64,000 bases of DNA. Source: Actinomadura sp. WMMA1423 (GTDB lineage: Bacteria; Actinomycetota; Actinomycetes; Streptosporangiales; Streptosporangiaceae). Below the pieces are notes generated by a model that worked only from the letters and a program-made list of their open reading frames with translations, did no database searches and had not been told where the DNA came from. A program made the position numbers and the translations under genes. The stretch is taken from assembly GCF_006547145.1 (NCBI RefSeq), contig NZ_CP041244.1:9424001-9488000 (forward strand), read 5' to 3'. Below, piece by piece: positions 1 through 8,721 of the stretch; position 1 is the stretch's first letter, and every line of letters begins with the position of its first letter.

Positions 1-1383
1 CGCGGGCGGCCGCGCGCCCCAGCCCACCTGGACCGGGCGCCCGCAGCGGGCGGCGAGCAGCGCCGCCAGCCGGCGCACCTGCGCGCCCTGGCCGCGCGCC
101 TCGTCCGGGTCGAGGTAGGCGGCGAGCGAGAGGTGCTCGCGCGGTCCGACCATACCGGTCAGCGCGTCCAGCAGCCCGGTGAGCCCGGCCGCGCCCGCCA
201 GCGCCGGGACGGTCGTGTGCGCCTCGACGGCGCGGCCGGGGTCGCCGTCGGCGAACAGCGGCTCGCCGGTCCCGTCGTCCAGCGTCATCGGCGCGGGCCG
301 CTCCGCCGAGACCAGCGGGTCGGCTCCCAGCAGGTAGGACGCCACCGCGGCCGCGTACTCCCACACGACCAGCTGCGCGGCGAGCGGACCGGCCACCGTG
401 GCGTCGTCCTGGTGGGGGCGGCCGTCGAACGTCAGCAGGAACAGGTCGTCGGCGGGCTGCAACGGCAGGCCCCCGTCCTGGACGACCGGCGTCAGCAGGC
501 CGCGGGCCGCCTCCTCCAGGAGCAGCGCGGCCCACCGGGCGACGCCCGGCAGCGCGGCCGGGTAGCCGCCGAGCACGGCCGTCCGCCGCCCCGCCCTGGC
601 CGCGCCGCCGAGGACGGCGCCGAGCACGAGGCCCGGGTTGTTCTCCGGCCGCGTCAGCGACGGCAGGACGGCGGTGGCCTCCTCGAGCAGCGCCGCGACG
701 TCGGCGCCCGCGAGCGCGGCGGGCACCAGGGCGTAGGGCGACAGCGCGCCGAACGCGGTGGGCGCCGGCGCCTCCACCAGCGCGTGCCCCGCCGCCGTCG
801 CGTGCTCGGCCGCCGCCGCGCGCGGCTCGGCGACCGTCACGAACCGCCGCGCGACCTCGGCGGGGGACAGGTCCGCCTCCCGCAGCGCCTCCGCGAACAC
901 CTGCCGCAGCACCTCGGTCGCCGGGTCGTCGCCCGTCACCACGAAGACCGTCCGGCCCAGCCGGTCGGGGTCCTCCCGGACGCGCAGCGGCGGACCCGGG
1001 TCCGGGCCGTCCAGCACGGCCAGCCCGCCGCGGCCGTGCGGCGCTTCGGGCCCGCGGGCGCGGACGATCAGTTCCGCGGCGCGGGCAGGGGGGCCGCCGC
1101 CGAGCAGCACCACCTCGGTCAGCCCGTCCGAGCGGGCCCGCCCGCGCAGCTCTTCGGCACGGTCCAACACCGCGCGGCCGGGGCCCGGCTGCCCGGGCCA
1201 GCACAGCGGCCGCCCCTCCACGCCGGCGGTGGCGGCCGACGGCCACAGCGAGGCGTCCTCCGAGGCGAGCCGGACGGGCACCTGGTCGATCCACAACCGG
1301 CCCAGCACCCGCTCGGCTGCCTCCTTCAGCGCCCCGCGGGCGGTGATGGCCGTCTCCCCCGAGACGACGGCGGTGAAGCTCAC
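1..1383 (-). CDS. third tandem phosphoglucose-isomerase-like protein, partial (C-terminus beyond window)
   Basis: I translated this stretch directly: it is open on the minus strand from a GTG start at 1383 to the window edge (461 codons). The start overlaps the stop of the preceding gene as GTGA, so it is translationally coupled. It shares the whole layout of the two upstream isomerase-like genes: the N-terminal LWPS region, the FGALSPYALVPAALAGAD stretch, the NNPGLVLGAVLGG helix, and the LAAQLVVWEYAAAVASYLLGADP segment. It is the most diverged of the three. The SIS phosphate loop (SKxG in the family) reads VTGDDP, the GGRF motif reads PTAF, and the catalytic ESTGK stretch is shortened to LLEEAARGLL. 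The family converts glucose 6-phosphate to fructose 6-phosphate; whether this copy is catalytic is doubtful. The left edge would be followed by zwf/opcA/pgl in the usual actinobacterial order (not visible). Confidence 0.8.
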   Translation of the reverse strand, partial: MSFTAVVSGETAITARGALKEAAERVLGRLWIDQVPVRLASEDASLWPSAATAGVEGRPLCWPGQPGPGRAVLDRAEELRGRARSDGLTEVVLLGGGPPARAAELIVRARGPEAPHGRGGLAVLDGPDPGPPLRVREDPDRLGRTVFVVTGDDPATEVLRQVFAEALREADLSPAEVARRFVTVAEPRAAAAEHATAAGHALVEAPAPTAFGALSPYALVPAALAGADVAALLEEATAVLPSLTRPENNPGLVLGAVLGGAARAGRRTAVLGGYPAALPGVARWAALLLEEAARGLLTPVVQDGGLPLQPADDLFLLTFDGRPHQDDATVAGPLAAQLVVWEYAAAVASYLLGADPLVSAERPAPMTLDDGTGEPLFADGDPGRAVEAHTTVPALAGAAGLTGLLDALTGMVGPREHLSLAAYLDPDEARGQGAQVRRLAALLAARCGRPVQVGWGARPPA

Positions 1384-3062
1384 GGCCTGCGTGCCCCCGC
1401 CACCGCGCGGACCGCCTCGGTCAGCCGCCCCGCGCCCTCCACCGGGTTGCGCAGGTGCAGCCGGATCACCGGCAGCCGCCGCGCGCGCAGCGCCCGCAGC
1501 TCCCCGAGGGCGCGCGCGATCTGCAGCTGGGCCAGGCTGTAGGGGCGGCCGGGGACGGGGTGCGCGGCGAGCGCGTCCCCCGGCGCGGGCTCGCCGGTGA
1601 TGATGAGGAACGCGCCGTTGCCCGGGCCGTCCTTGTGCACCGGCCCCGTCGCGTGCGGGTAGCCGGGCCCCGGCCCGTAGGCGACCGGGCGCCCGGAGGC
1701 GCGGGCCAGCGACGGCGCGAGGTAGCGCCCCGAGAAGTCGCCCGACAGGTACGTCATCACCGCGAGGTAGCCGTCGGAGGGCACGGAGGCGACCAGCCCG
1801 CCGAGGACGGTCTGGAGCTCGGCGCCGGCGGGCCACGGGAAGTCGGCGTGCACCTCGATGTCGTCCTCGACGTACACCGGCCGCTCCTGCGTGAGCGACC
1901 CGCCCGCGACCGTGCGCAGCAGCGTGGCGGCGTCGTCCTCGGCCTCCTGGACGACCGTGCTGCCCGCCTCGAACGGGTTCACGCCGAGCAGCCACCCGGC
2001 GACCGCCGTCGCGTACTCCCACAGCAGGAACTGCGCGCCGAGCGGCGCCCACACCGAGGTGTCGGACTCGTCCTGCGCCGCCGACCGCGGGTTGACCGAC
2101 ACGCCGTGCACGTCGGGGAACTCGCCCCGCGCGCCGGGCGGCTCGAAGGCCAGCACGCCGCGGCCCCGCTTGCCGGTGCCGACCGCGAGCAGCTGGGAGA
2201 TCCACGCGCTCAGCGCGCCGGGCCCGCCCGGCTCGCGCAGCAGCACCTTGTCGCGGGCGAGGCCGCCCGGCCCCTGCTGCGCGCAGCCGCCGATGACGGC
2301 GCCGAGCAGCAGGCCCGGGTTGTCCTCGTCCTTGGACAGCGAGGGCACCAGGGAGGCCGCCTCCTCCAGCAGCCGGTCGGCGTCCGCGCCCGCGAGCACG
2401 GCCGGGACGAGCCCGTACGCCGACAGGGCGCCGTAGTGCCCGGGAAGGTAGGGGTCGGTCAGCCCGATCCGGTACCCGCACTGGCGGGCGAAGTCGTGCA
2501 GCGGGCTGCCGTGGTCGGTGATGACGAGGAACCGGCTCGCGATCTCACGCTCCGACAGGCCCCGCTCCCGGAACGCCGCGGCGAAGATCCGGCGGTAGGC
2601 GTCGCCCTCCAGGGACACGCCCGCCTTGCTGGCCAGCACGACCAGCGTGCGGTCGAGCCGCTCCATCGCGAACGCGAGCGCGGCGGTGTCGCCGCCGTCC
2701 AGGACGGTCAGCTCTCCGGACGGCCGCTCGGGCGTGCCGCCGGCCCCCGCCAGCGCGGGCGCGTGCGCCTCCATCACGGCCTGCGCGGCGAGGCTCTCCG
2801 CGCCGACGCCGATCAGCACGATGTGGTCGAGGCCCGAGTAGCGCGCCTCCGACACCAGGCCGTTCACCTGGTTCAGCAGGCCGCGGGAGGCGAACGGCAG
2901 GTCGAGCCAGCCGAGCCGGCTGTGGTCGACCGCCCGCCGCCCCCACAGCCGGGGGTCCTTGGCGGCCAGCGCGCCGGGGACGCCGCAGCTCACGAGGTAG
3001 TCTCGCGCCTGCAGCGCCGAGTCCAGCACGTCACCGCGCGTCAGTACGTCGAATCCGGACAC
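1380..3062 (-). CDS. second tandem phosphoglucose-isomerase-like protein (SIS fold)
   Basis: 560 aa, GTG start with GGGAGGG just upstream. It is a glucose-6-phosphate isomerase relative of the type found downstream of transaldolase in actinobacteria. Seen: GVGAESLAA near residue 85 in place of the family GxGGSSLA, a well-kept SIS phosphate loop ASKAGVSLE at 144-152, LPGHYGALS at 206-214 where the family has GGRF, and LLAVGTGKRGRG at about 291 where the family has the catalytic Glu in AESTGK. The C-terminal GPVHKDGP region corresponds to QYHKGGP in the first copy. So this copy keeps the sugar-phosphate loop but has lost the Arg and Glu that I associate with catalysis (family motifs from memory, alignment by eye). 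It lies 136 bases after the first copy and overlaps the third by four bases. It may be a regulatory or heteromeric partner, or a neofunctionalised isomerase. Confidence 0.8.
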   Translation of the reverse strand: MSGFDVLTRGDVLDSALQARDYLVSCGVPGALAAKDPRLWGRRAVDHSRLGWLDLPFASRGLLNQVNGLVSEARYSGLDHIVLIGVGAESLAAQAVMEAHAPALAGAGGTPERPSGELTVLDGGDTAALAFAMERLDRTLVVLASKAGVSLEGDAYRRIFAAAFRERGLSEREIASRFLVITDHGSPLHDFARQCGYRIGLTDPYLPGHYGALSAYGLVPAVLAGADADRLLEEAASLVPSLSKDEDNPGLLLGAVIGGCAQQGPGGLARDKVLLREPGGPGALSAWISQLLAVGTGKRGRGVLAFEPPGARGEFPDVHGVSVNPRSAAQDESDTSVWAPLGAQFLLWEYATAVAGWLLGVNPFEAGSTVVQEAEDDAATLLRTVAGGSLTQERPVYVEDDIEVHADFPWPAGAELQTVLGGLVASVPSDGYLAVMTYLSGDFSGRYLAPSLARASGRPVAYGPGPGYPHATGPVHKDGPGNGAFLIITGEPAPGDALAAHPVPGRPYSLAQLQIARALGELRALRARRLPVIRLHLRNPVEGAGRLTEAVRAVAGARRP

Positions 3063-3144
3063 CGTTCCCTCCCGGCCCCCATCGTTTCAGGAGAGAAAGG
3101 GCATTCGCGACCATCTCCGTCGATCTTCTTGGTCGCGTCCCGGA

Positions 3145-3187
3145 TCCGGCCGGTCGCTTTGTGTCGACTCGTCGCGACACGGCCGGA
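3145..3187 (-). terminator. hairpin between isomerase copies 1 and 2
   Basis: Outer arms TCCGGCC (3145-3151) and GGCCGGA (3181-3187) enclose inner arms GTGTCG (3161-3166) and CGACAC (3175-3180). On the transcribed minus strand this lies directly after the stop of the first isomerase-like gene and before the Shine-Dalgarno of the second. There is no T-tract. It could be a partial terminator, an mRNA-processing or stability element, or the boundary of an internal promoter region. Confidence 0.4.
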
Positions 3188-3198
3188 CCCGGGCCGGC

Positions 3199-4854
3199 TC
3201 AGCCGAGCGCCGCGGCGAGCTGGGCGAGGCCCTCGGCGCGGTCGCGCAGGTGGATCCGGAAGGCGGGACGGCCGAGCGAGCGCAGCACCCGCAGGTCGCC
3301 GAACGCCTGCGCGAGCTGGAGTTCGCCGAGGCTGTAGGGCGTGTCCGGAACCGGCACGTCGCCGCCGACCGCTCCGGTCACCTGCAGGAACGCGCCGTTC
3401 GCCGGGCCGCCCTTGTGGTACTGCCCGGCGCCGTGCAGGTAGCGGGGACCCCATCCGAACGTGACGGGGGCCGGATGCTTGCGGACCTTGGCGCCGCGCG
3501 CCGCGAGCAGCGGCCGCAGTCCCGCCGCCGCCGCGTCCCCCGCCCGGTCGAGGTAGACCAGGAGCGCGAGGTAGCCGCCGTCCTGGACGTCCTCCAGAAC
3601 GGTGTCGAGCGCCTCGGCGAGGGTCTGCGCGCCGCGCAGCGCCCCCTCGGGCGCGTGGACCTCCACCGCGCCCTCGACCAGCTCCGGGGGCCGGTGGACC
3701 ACCGTGGGCGCGGCGCCCTCCTCGGGGCGCAGCAGCGCCGCCGTGCTGTCCCGCGACTCGCCGGTGTCGGGCTCGGAGAACGGGTCGGCCCCGATCACCC
3801 GGCATGCCACCGCGACCGCGTACTCCCACAGCAGGAACTGCGCGCCGAGCGGCCCGGCGACGCTCACCCCCGCCTCGCGCCCGGGGCCCGGCTCGTCCGG
3901 GCGGCGGCCGAGGATGACCCGGCGCAGCTCGCCGGTCAGCTCGAATCCGGGCGCGTCGACGCCCTCCACCACGATTGGGAGCAGGCCCTTGCCGTCCTTG
4001 CCCATCGCCCCGGCCACCAGCTGCTCGGCCCACGCGGCGAAGCCGTCCTGCCCGGAGCCGAGATCGGCGATCACCAGCTTGTCGCGGTCGCCGAGCGCCG
4101 AGGACGCGAGCGCGGCGCCGAGCGCCAGCGCCGGGTTGTCGTAGGGCTGCCGCAGCACCGCCCCGAGCCGGGACGCCTCGTCCAGCAGGGGCTCGGCGTC
4201 CACTCCCGCGAGCATGGCGGGGGCGAGCGCCCGGGCGCCGAGCGCGCCGAAGCGGCCGTCGACATAGGGCTCGGCCGGGACGAAGTGGTGCCCGGCCTCG
4301 CGAGCCGTGCGCTGGAGGTCGGAACCCTCCTCGGCCACCACGACGAAGCGGCGCGCCAGATCCTCGCCCGCCAGCCCCGCCTCGGAGAAGGCGCGGCCGA
4401 ACACGCGCCGCAGCGCGTCGGCCTCGACGCCCTCGTCCGCGACGACCACGAGCGTCCGGTCCAGGCCGCCCGCCAGGACGGCGGACACCTCGTGCGGGTC
4501 GGTGGTGTCCAGGACGGTCAGGTCGGCGCCCGCCGTCCGGCAGATCGCCTCCGCGGCGAGGGCCGGGCCCCCGGAGGCGGCCAGCACGACCCGGTCGAGG
4601 CCCGCGGAGCGGACCTCGCGCACGAGGCCGGCCAGCCGGTCCCTCAGGTACCGCGACGCCTCCGGCAGGCCGAGCCAGCCGAGCCTGCGCGCGGCGAGCG
4701 GGGCGGCGTCCGGGCCCCACAGCTTGGCGTTGCCGGACGCCAGCGAACCCGGCACGCCGTCGGAGACGAGACGGTCGAGGACCGTCTCGCTCTCGTCGAC
4801 GACGGCGCCGCGGATGGTGACCGAGATCCCCCCGGCGGTCACCACCGAGGTCAC
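3199..4854 (-). CDS. pgi: glucose-6-phosphate isomerase-like protein (first tandem copy)
   Basis: 551 aa. The open frame extends further upstream, but the GTG at 4854 is chosen because it overlaps the tal stop as GTGA and gives the usual family length of about 550. The expected role is interconversion of glucose 6-phosphate and fructose 6-phosphate, linking the pentose phosphate genes tkt and tal to glycolysis. Seen: DGRFGALG at 199-206 (family GGRF, conserved Arg kept), a PLGAQFLLWEYAVAVACRVIGADPF segment shared by all three copies (split here as PLGAQFLLWEYAVAV), and a conserved GWGPRYLHGAGQYHKGGP stretch near the C-terminus. Diverged: the phosphate loop reads ADEGVEAD at 139-146 instead of SKxGxSxE, and the ESTGK motif reads AGAMGK at 281-286, so the usual catalytic Glu is missing. 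Family membership is firm; activity as a canonical isomerase is not. Confidence 0.82.
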   Translation of the reverse strand: MTSVVTAGGISVTIRGAVVDESETVLDRLVSDGVPGSLASGNAKLWGPDAAPLAARRLGWLGLPEASRYLRDRLAGLVREVRSAGLDRVVLAASGGPALAAEAICRTAGADLTVLDTTDPHEVSAVLAGGLDRTLVVVADEGVEADALRRVFGRAFSEAGLAGEDLARRFVVVAEEGSDLQRTAREAGHHFVPAEPYVDGRFGALGARALAPAMLAGVDAEPLLDEASRLGAVLRQPYDNPALALGAALASSALGDRDKLVIADLGSGQDGFAAWAEQLVAGAMGKDGKGLLPIVVEGVDAPGFELTGELRRVILGRRPDEPGPGREAGVSVAGPLGAQFLLWEYAVAVACRVIGADPFSEPDTGESRDSTAALLRPEEGAAPTVVHRPPELVEGAVEVHAPEGALRGAQTLAEALDTVLEDVQDGGYLALLVYLDRAGDAAAAGLRPLLAARGAKVRKHPAPVTFGWGPRYLHGAGQYHKGGPANGAFLQVTGAVGGDVPVPDTPYSLGELQLAQAFGDLRVLRSLGRPAFRIHLRDRAEGLAQLAAALG

Positions 4855-5966
4855 GCGCCGGCCTTCTTGGACTCCAGCTCGCTGGTGATGGTGTCGAGGA
4901 GCTCCTTCCAGGAGGCCTCGAACTTCTCGACGCCCTCCTCCTCGAGCACCCGCACGACGTCGTCGTAGTCGACGCCGGCGTCCTTGAGCGCCGCCATGTG
5001 CGCGCGGGCGTCGTCGTAGGCGCCCCGGACGGTGTCGCCGCGGACCTGGCCGTGGTCGGCCTCCGCCTCGAGCGTCGCCTCCGGCATCGTGTTGACCGTG
5101 CCCGGCGCGACCAGCTCGTCCACGTACAGGGTGTCGTTGAGGTCGGGGTCCTTCACGCCGGTCGAGGCCCACAGCGGCCGCTGGGGACGGGCCCCGGCGT
5201 CCTTCAGCGCCTTCCACCGGTCGGTGGCGGACTTCTCCTCGAACAGCGCGTAGGCGAGCCGGGCGTTGGCGATGCCGGCCTTCGAGCGGAGCGCCTTGGC
5301 CTCGTCCGAGCCGATCTTGTCGAGCCGCTTGTCGATCTCGGTGTCCACCCGGCTGACGAAGAACGAGGCCACCGAGGCGATCGTCGACAGGTCGCGGCCG
5401 TTCTCCCTGGCCTTCTCCAGGCCCTCGAAGAACGCGTCGATGACCTTGCCGTAGCGCTCCAGCGAGAAGATCAGCGTCACGTTCACGCTGATGCCCTCGG
5501 CCAGCGCCGCCGTGATCGCCGGCAGGCCCTCCTCGGTCGCCGGGATCTTGACGAGCAGGTTGGGCCGGTCGACCATCCACCACAGGGCGCGGGCCTCGGC
5601 GACCGTCCGGCGGGTGTCGCGGGCCACGCGCGGGTCGACCTCGATCGAGACGCGCCCGTCCAGGCCGTCGGTCCGGTCGTAGACGGGGCGCAGCACGTCG
5701 CAGCCCCACCGGATGTCGTAGGTGGTGATCGCCCGGGAGGCCTCCTCGACGTCCACGCCGCGCACCGCGAGGTCGCGGACCTGCTCGTCGTAGGCGTCGC
5801 CCTTGCTCAGCGCCTTGGCGAAGATCGTCGGGTTGGACGTGACGCCGACGACGTGCCTGTCCTTGACCAGCTCCGCCAGGTTGCCCGAGCGCAGCCGCTC
5901 GCGGCTGATGTCGTCCAGCCAGATCGACACGCCCTCGCCCGAGAGCTCTTTCAGAATCTCGCTCAT
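4851..5966 (-). CDS. tal: transaldolase
   Basis: 371 aa; transfers a dihydroxyacetone unit from sedoheptulose 7-phosphate to glyceraldehyde 3-phosphate in the non-oxidative pentose phosphate pathway. Start ATG at 5966 (MSEILKEL...) is chosen because GAGGAG lies 7 bases upstream and the family starts here; the frame is open 40 codons further but without a ribosome site. Diagnostic residues: TSNPTIFAKA near residue 43, the Schiff-base lysine in NLLVKIPAT, NVTLIFSLERY, and SVASFFVSRVDTEID. This is the long actinobacterial/cyanobacterial transaldolase type. It lies 100 bases downstream of tkt and overlaps the first isomerase-like gene by four bases, so the operon reads tkt-tal-pgi. Confidence 0.97.
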   Translation of the reverse strand: MSEILKELSGEGVSIWLDDISRERLRSGNLAELVKDRHVVGVTSNPTIFAKALSKGDAYDEQVRDLAVRGVDVEEASRAITTYDIRWGCDVLRPVYDRTDGLDGRVSIEVDPRVARDTRRTVAEARALWWMVDRPNLLVKIPATEEGLPAITAALAEGISVNVTLIFSLERYGKVIDAFFEGLEKARENGRDLSTIASVASFFVSRVDTEIDKRLDKIGSDEAKALRSKAGIANARLAYALFEEKSATDRWKALKDAGARPQRPLWASTGVKDPDLNDTLYVDELVAPGTVNTMPEATLEAEADHGQVRGDTVRGAYDDARAHMAALKDAGVDYDDVVRVLEEEGVEKFEASWKELLDTITSELESKKAGA

Positions 5967-6066
5967 CGCTTTTCTCCTCGTCGTCTTCACGTCGTCTGCG
6001 TCGCCCCGCGGGGGGCCGGGCGGCGGCGCCCCTGCCAGGGCGCCGCCCGCCCTCATGGGCCGCGGC

Positions 6067-8226
6067 TCAGTTGCCGGTCGTGTCACCCTGCCCGGCGTTG
6101 CGCACCCCGGCCTTGATGAGGCTGGACTTGGCCGCCGCCACCACCCGCTCGGACGTGATGCCGAACTGCTGGAACAGGGTCTTGTAGTCGGCCGAGGCGC
6201 CGAAGTGCTCCAGGCTCACCGACTCGCCGGCGTCGCCGACGTAGGAGCGCCAGCCGAGCGCCACGCCGGCCTCGACCGACACCCGGGCGCGCACGCCGGG
6301 CGGCAGGACCTCCTGCCGGTAGGCGTCGCTCTGCTCGTCGAACCACTCGACGCACGGCATCGACACGACGCGGGTCGGAGTGCCGCCGGACTGGAGCGTC
6401 TCGCGCGCCTCCAGTGCCAGCGCCACCTCGCTGCCGGTCGCGATGATGATCACCTCGGGCCGCCCGCCCTCGGCGTCGGCCAGCACGTAGCCGCCCTTGG
6501 CTGCGCCCTCGGCGGACGCGAGCCCGCCGCCGCGCTCCAGCGTCGGCAGCTTCTGCCGGGTGAGCGCGAGGCCGGCCGGCCGGTCGGTGTGGCGCAGCAC
6601 CGTCCGCCAGGCCACCGCCGTCTCGTTGGCGTCGGCCGGGCGCACGACGTCCAGGCCGGGGATCGCCCGCAGCGCCCACAGGTGCTCGACCGGCTGGTGG
6701 GTCGGACCGTCCTCGCCGAGGCCGATCGAGTCGTGCGTCCAGACGAAGGTGACGGGCAGCTTCATCAGCGCCGCCAGCCGGACCGCCGGGCGCATGTAGT
6801 CACTGAAGATCAGGAACGTGCCGCCGTAGGGGCGGGTGCCGCCGTGCAGCGCGATGCCGTTGCAGATGGCGGCCATCGCGTGCTCGCGGACGCCGAAGTG
6901 CAGCGTCCGGCCGTAGCGGTGGCCGGGGAACTCCTTGGTCTGGAACTCCTCGGGGATGAAGGACGGCTCGCCCTTCATGGTCGTGTTGTTGCTCTCCGCG
7001 AGGTCGGCCGAGCCGCCCCACAGCTCCGGCAGCGCCGGCGCCAGCGCCGCGAGCACCTCGCCGGACGCCGCGCGGGTCGCGATCTCCTTGCCGGCCTCGA
7101 ACTCCGGGAGTGCGTCCTCCCAGCCCGCGGGCAGGGTGCGGGTCGAGATCCGGTCGAACTCGGCGGCCCGCTCGGGGTTCGCGGCCCGCCACGCCTCGAA
7201 CGTCCGGCTCCACTCCGCGTGCTCCGCGCGGCCCCGGTCGGACACGGCGCGGGCGTGGGCCAGCACCTCCTCGGGGACGTGGAAGCTCTCGGCCGGGTCC
7301 ATGCCGAGGACCTGCTTGGTCGCGGCGACCTCGTCCGCGCCGAGCGCCGAACCGTGGATCTTGCCGGTGTTCTTCTTGTTCGGCGCCGGCCAGCCGATGA
7401 TCGTGCGCAGCGCGATGAAGGAGGGCCGGGACGTCTCGGCCTTCGCCGCGGCGAACGCGGCGGCCAGCGCGGCGACGTTCTCCTCGTAGTCGCCGTCCTG
7501 CGTCCAGTCGACGTGGTGGACGTCCCAGCCGTAGGCCGCGTACCGGGCGCGCACGTCCTCCGACAGGGCGATCGCCGTGTCGTCCTCGATCGAGATGTGG
7601 TTGTCGTCGTAGAGCAGGACCAGGTTGCCGAGGCGCTGGTGGGCCGCCAGCGCGCTCGCCTCGTGGCTGATGCCCTCCTCGATGTCGCCGTCGGAGGCGA
7701 ACGCCCAGATGGTGTGGTCGAAGGGGGACTCGCCCTCGGGGGCGTCAGGGTCGAACAGGCCGCGCTCGCGGCGGGCCGCCATCGCCATCCCGACGGCGTT
7801 GGCGACGCCCTGACCGAGGGGCCCGGTGGTCGTCTCCACGCCCGCGGTGTGCCCGTACTCGGGGTGGCCGGGGGTGAGGCTGCCCCACTTGCGCAGCGAC
7901 TTCAGGTCGTCCAGCGTCATCGGGTAGCCCGACAGGAACAGCTGGATGTAAAGGGTCAGGCTGGAGTGGCCGCAGGACAACACGAACCTGTCCCGCCCGG
8001 GCCACTGCGGGTCCGTCGGGTCGTGCCGCAGGAAGCGCTGGAAGAGAAGGTAGGCGGCCGGGGCGAGGCTCATCGCGGTCCCGGGGTGACCGGAGCCCGC
8101 CTCCTCGACCGCGTCCATGGCGAGGGCGCGGATCGCGTCCACCGCGCGCCGGTCCTGGTCGGACCACTCAAACGTGCTGTTGTCCCTGCTCACGGAAACG
8201 CCAGGCTCCTCTCGAACCGATGTCAT
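6067..8226 (-). CDS. tkt: transketolase
   Basis: 719 aa from the ATG at 8226; an alternative GTG at 8193 (protein VSRDNSTFEW...) lies 12 bases after GAGGAG and gives 708 aa, closer to the usual length of about 700, so the first 11 residues may not be translated. Thiamine-diphosphate enzyme moving two-carbon ketol units between sugar phosphates. Seen: GHPGTAMSLAPAAY near the N-terminus, the ThDP motif GDGD-like stretch ASDGDIEEGISHEA followed by YDDNHISIEDD, and the pyrimidine-domain stretch FGVREHAMAAICNG. Pathway partner of the downstream tal. It is divergent from ctaB, the same arrangement as in mycobacteria (known synteny). Confidence 0.97.
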   Translation of the reverse strand: MTSVREEPGVSVSRDNSTFEWSDQDRRAVDAIRALAMDAVEEAGSGHPGTAMSLAPAAYLLFQRFLRHDPTDPQWPGRDRFVLSCGHSSLTLYIQLFLSGYPMTLDDLKSLRKWGSLTPGHPEYGHTAGVETTTGPLGQGVANAVGMAMAARRERGLFDPDAPEGESPFDHTIWAFASDGDIEEGISHEASALAAHQRLGNLVLLYDDNHISIEDDTAIALSEDVRARYAAYGWDVHHVDWTQDGDYEENVAALAAAFAAAKAETSRPSFIALRTIIGWPAPNKKNTGKIHGSALGADEVAATKQVLGMDPAESFHVPEEVLAHARAVSDRGRAEHAEWSRTFEAWRAANPERAAEFDRISTRTLPAGWEDALPEFEAGKEIATRAASGEVLAALAPALPELWGGSADLAESNNTTMKGEPSFIPEEFQTKEFPGHRYGRTLHFGVREHAMAAICNGIALHGGTRPYGGTFLIFSDYMRPAVRLAALMKLPVTFVWTHDSIGLGEDGPTHQPVEHLWALRAIPGLDVVRPADANETAVAWRTVLRHTDRPAGLALTRQKLPTLERGGGLASAEGAAKGGYVLADAEGGRPEVIIIATGSEVALALEARETLQSGGTPTRVVSMPCVEWFDEQSDAYRQEVLPPGVRARVSVEAGVALGWRSYVGDAGESVSLEHFGASADYKTLFQQFGITSERVVAAAKSSLIKAGVRNAGQGDTTGN

Positions 8227-8721
8227 AGAACACTCTGCAATCTCGTGCGCCGACTGCCCGCGCGAACCCCCTTAAGGGCAACGTCCGGCGGTGCGGCGCC
8301 TCTTCCCCTGCCCCGTGCGCCCGCGGGGAGCGGCCTCGAAGATCGTGCCGCGCCCCTGGCCGCGAGCCTATCGCGCGGGAGGGCCGCCGCAGGCTGGAGC
8401 GGGGGGACCGCGGCGCCGCGCGCCGGGCATCGGGCCGCGACGCTTCATGCACCCTTGCCCGAAGGGCTCGCGGACTAACCCCCCGCGCGGGTGATCCGGC
8501 GGGTGATCCGGGCCGCCCGGGTCCGGCGGGGCGCCGGACGTGCGGCGCGCCGCGTCCGGCGACCCGGTGCGCGCCCCCGGGAGGGGGCGGACTACAGTGA
8601 TTGCGCGGCTGAGGCCAGAGGCCGCGGCAAGACGACCAGTCCGAAGTCGCACCCAGCCGAGGCCGGCCCGGATCGCGGGGGCACCGCCGAGGTGGTACCG
8701 ATTTCTCATCCCTAGTCAGAC
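8227..8721. promoter_or_regulatory. 495-base divergent intergenic region between tkt and ctaB
   Basis: No convincing coding frame is seen. On the tkt side there is a 10-base palindrome CCCTTAAGGG at 8269-8278. On the ctaB side a possible -10 box TACAGT sits at 8593-8598, which would give a leader of more than 100 bases before ctaB. The region is strongly GC-rich with several short inverted repeats. It must hold the promoters for both operons; no known regulator site could be identified by eye. Confidence 0.5.

Noticed and set aside
8227..8721. Short open frames in the tkt-ctaB gap
   Set aside because: All are Arg/Gly/Pro-rich with no ribosome site and no family pattern; the gap is better read as two promoters.
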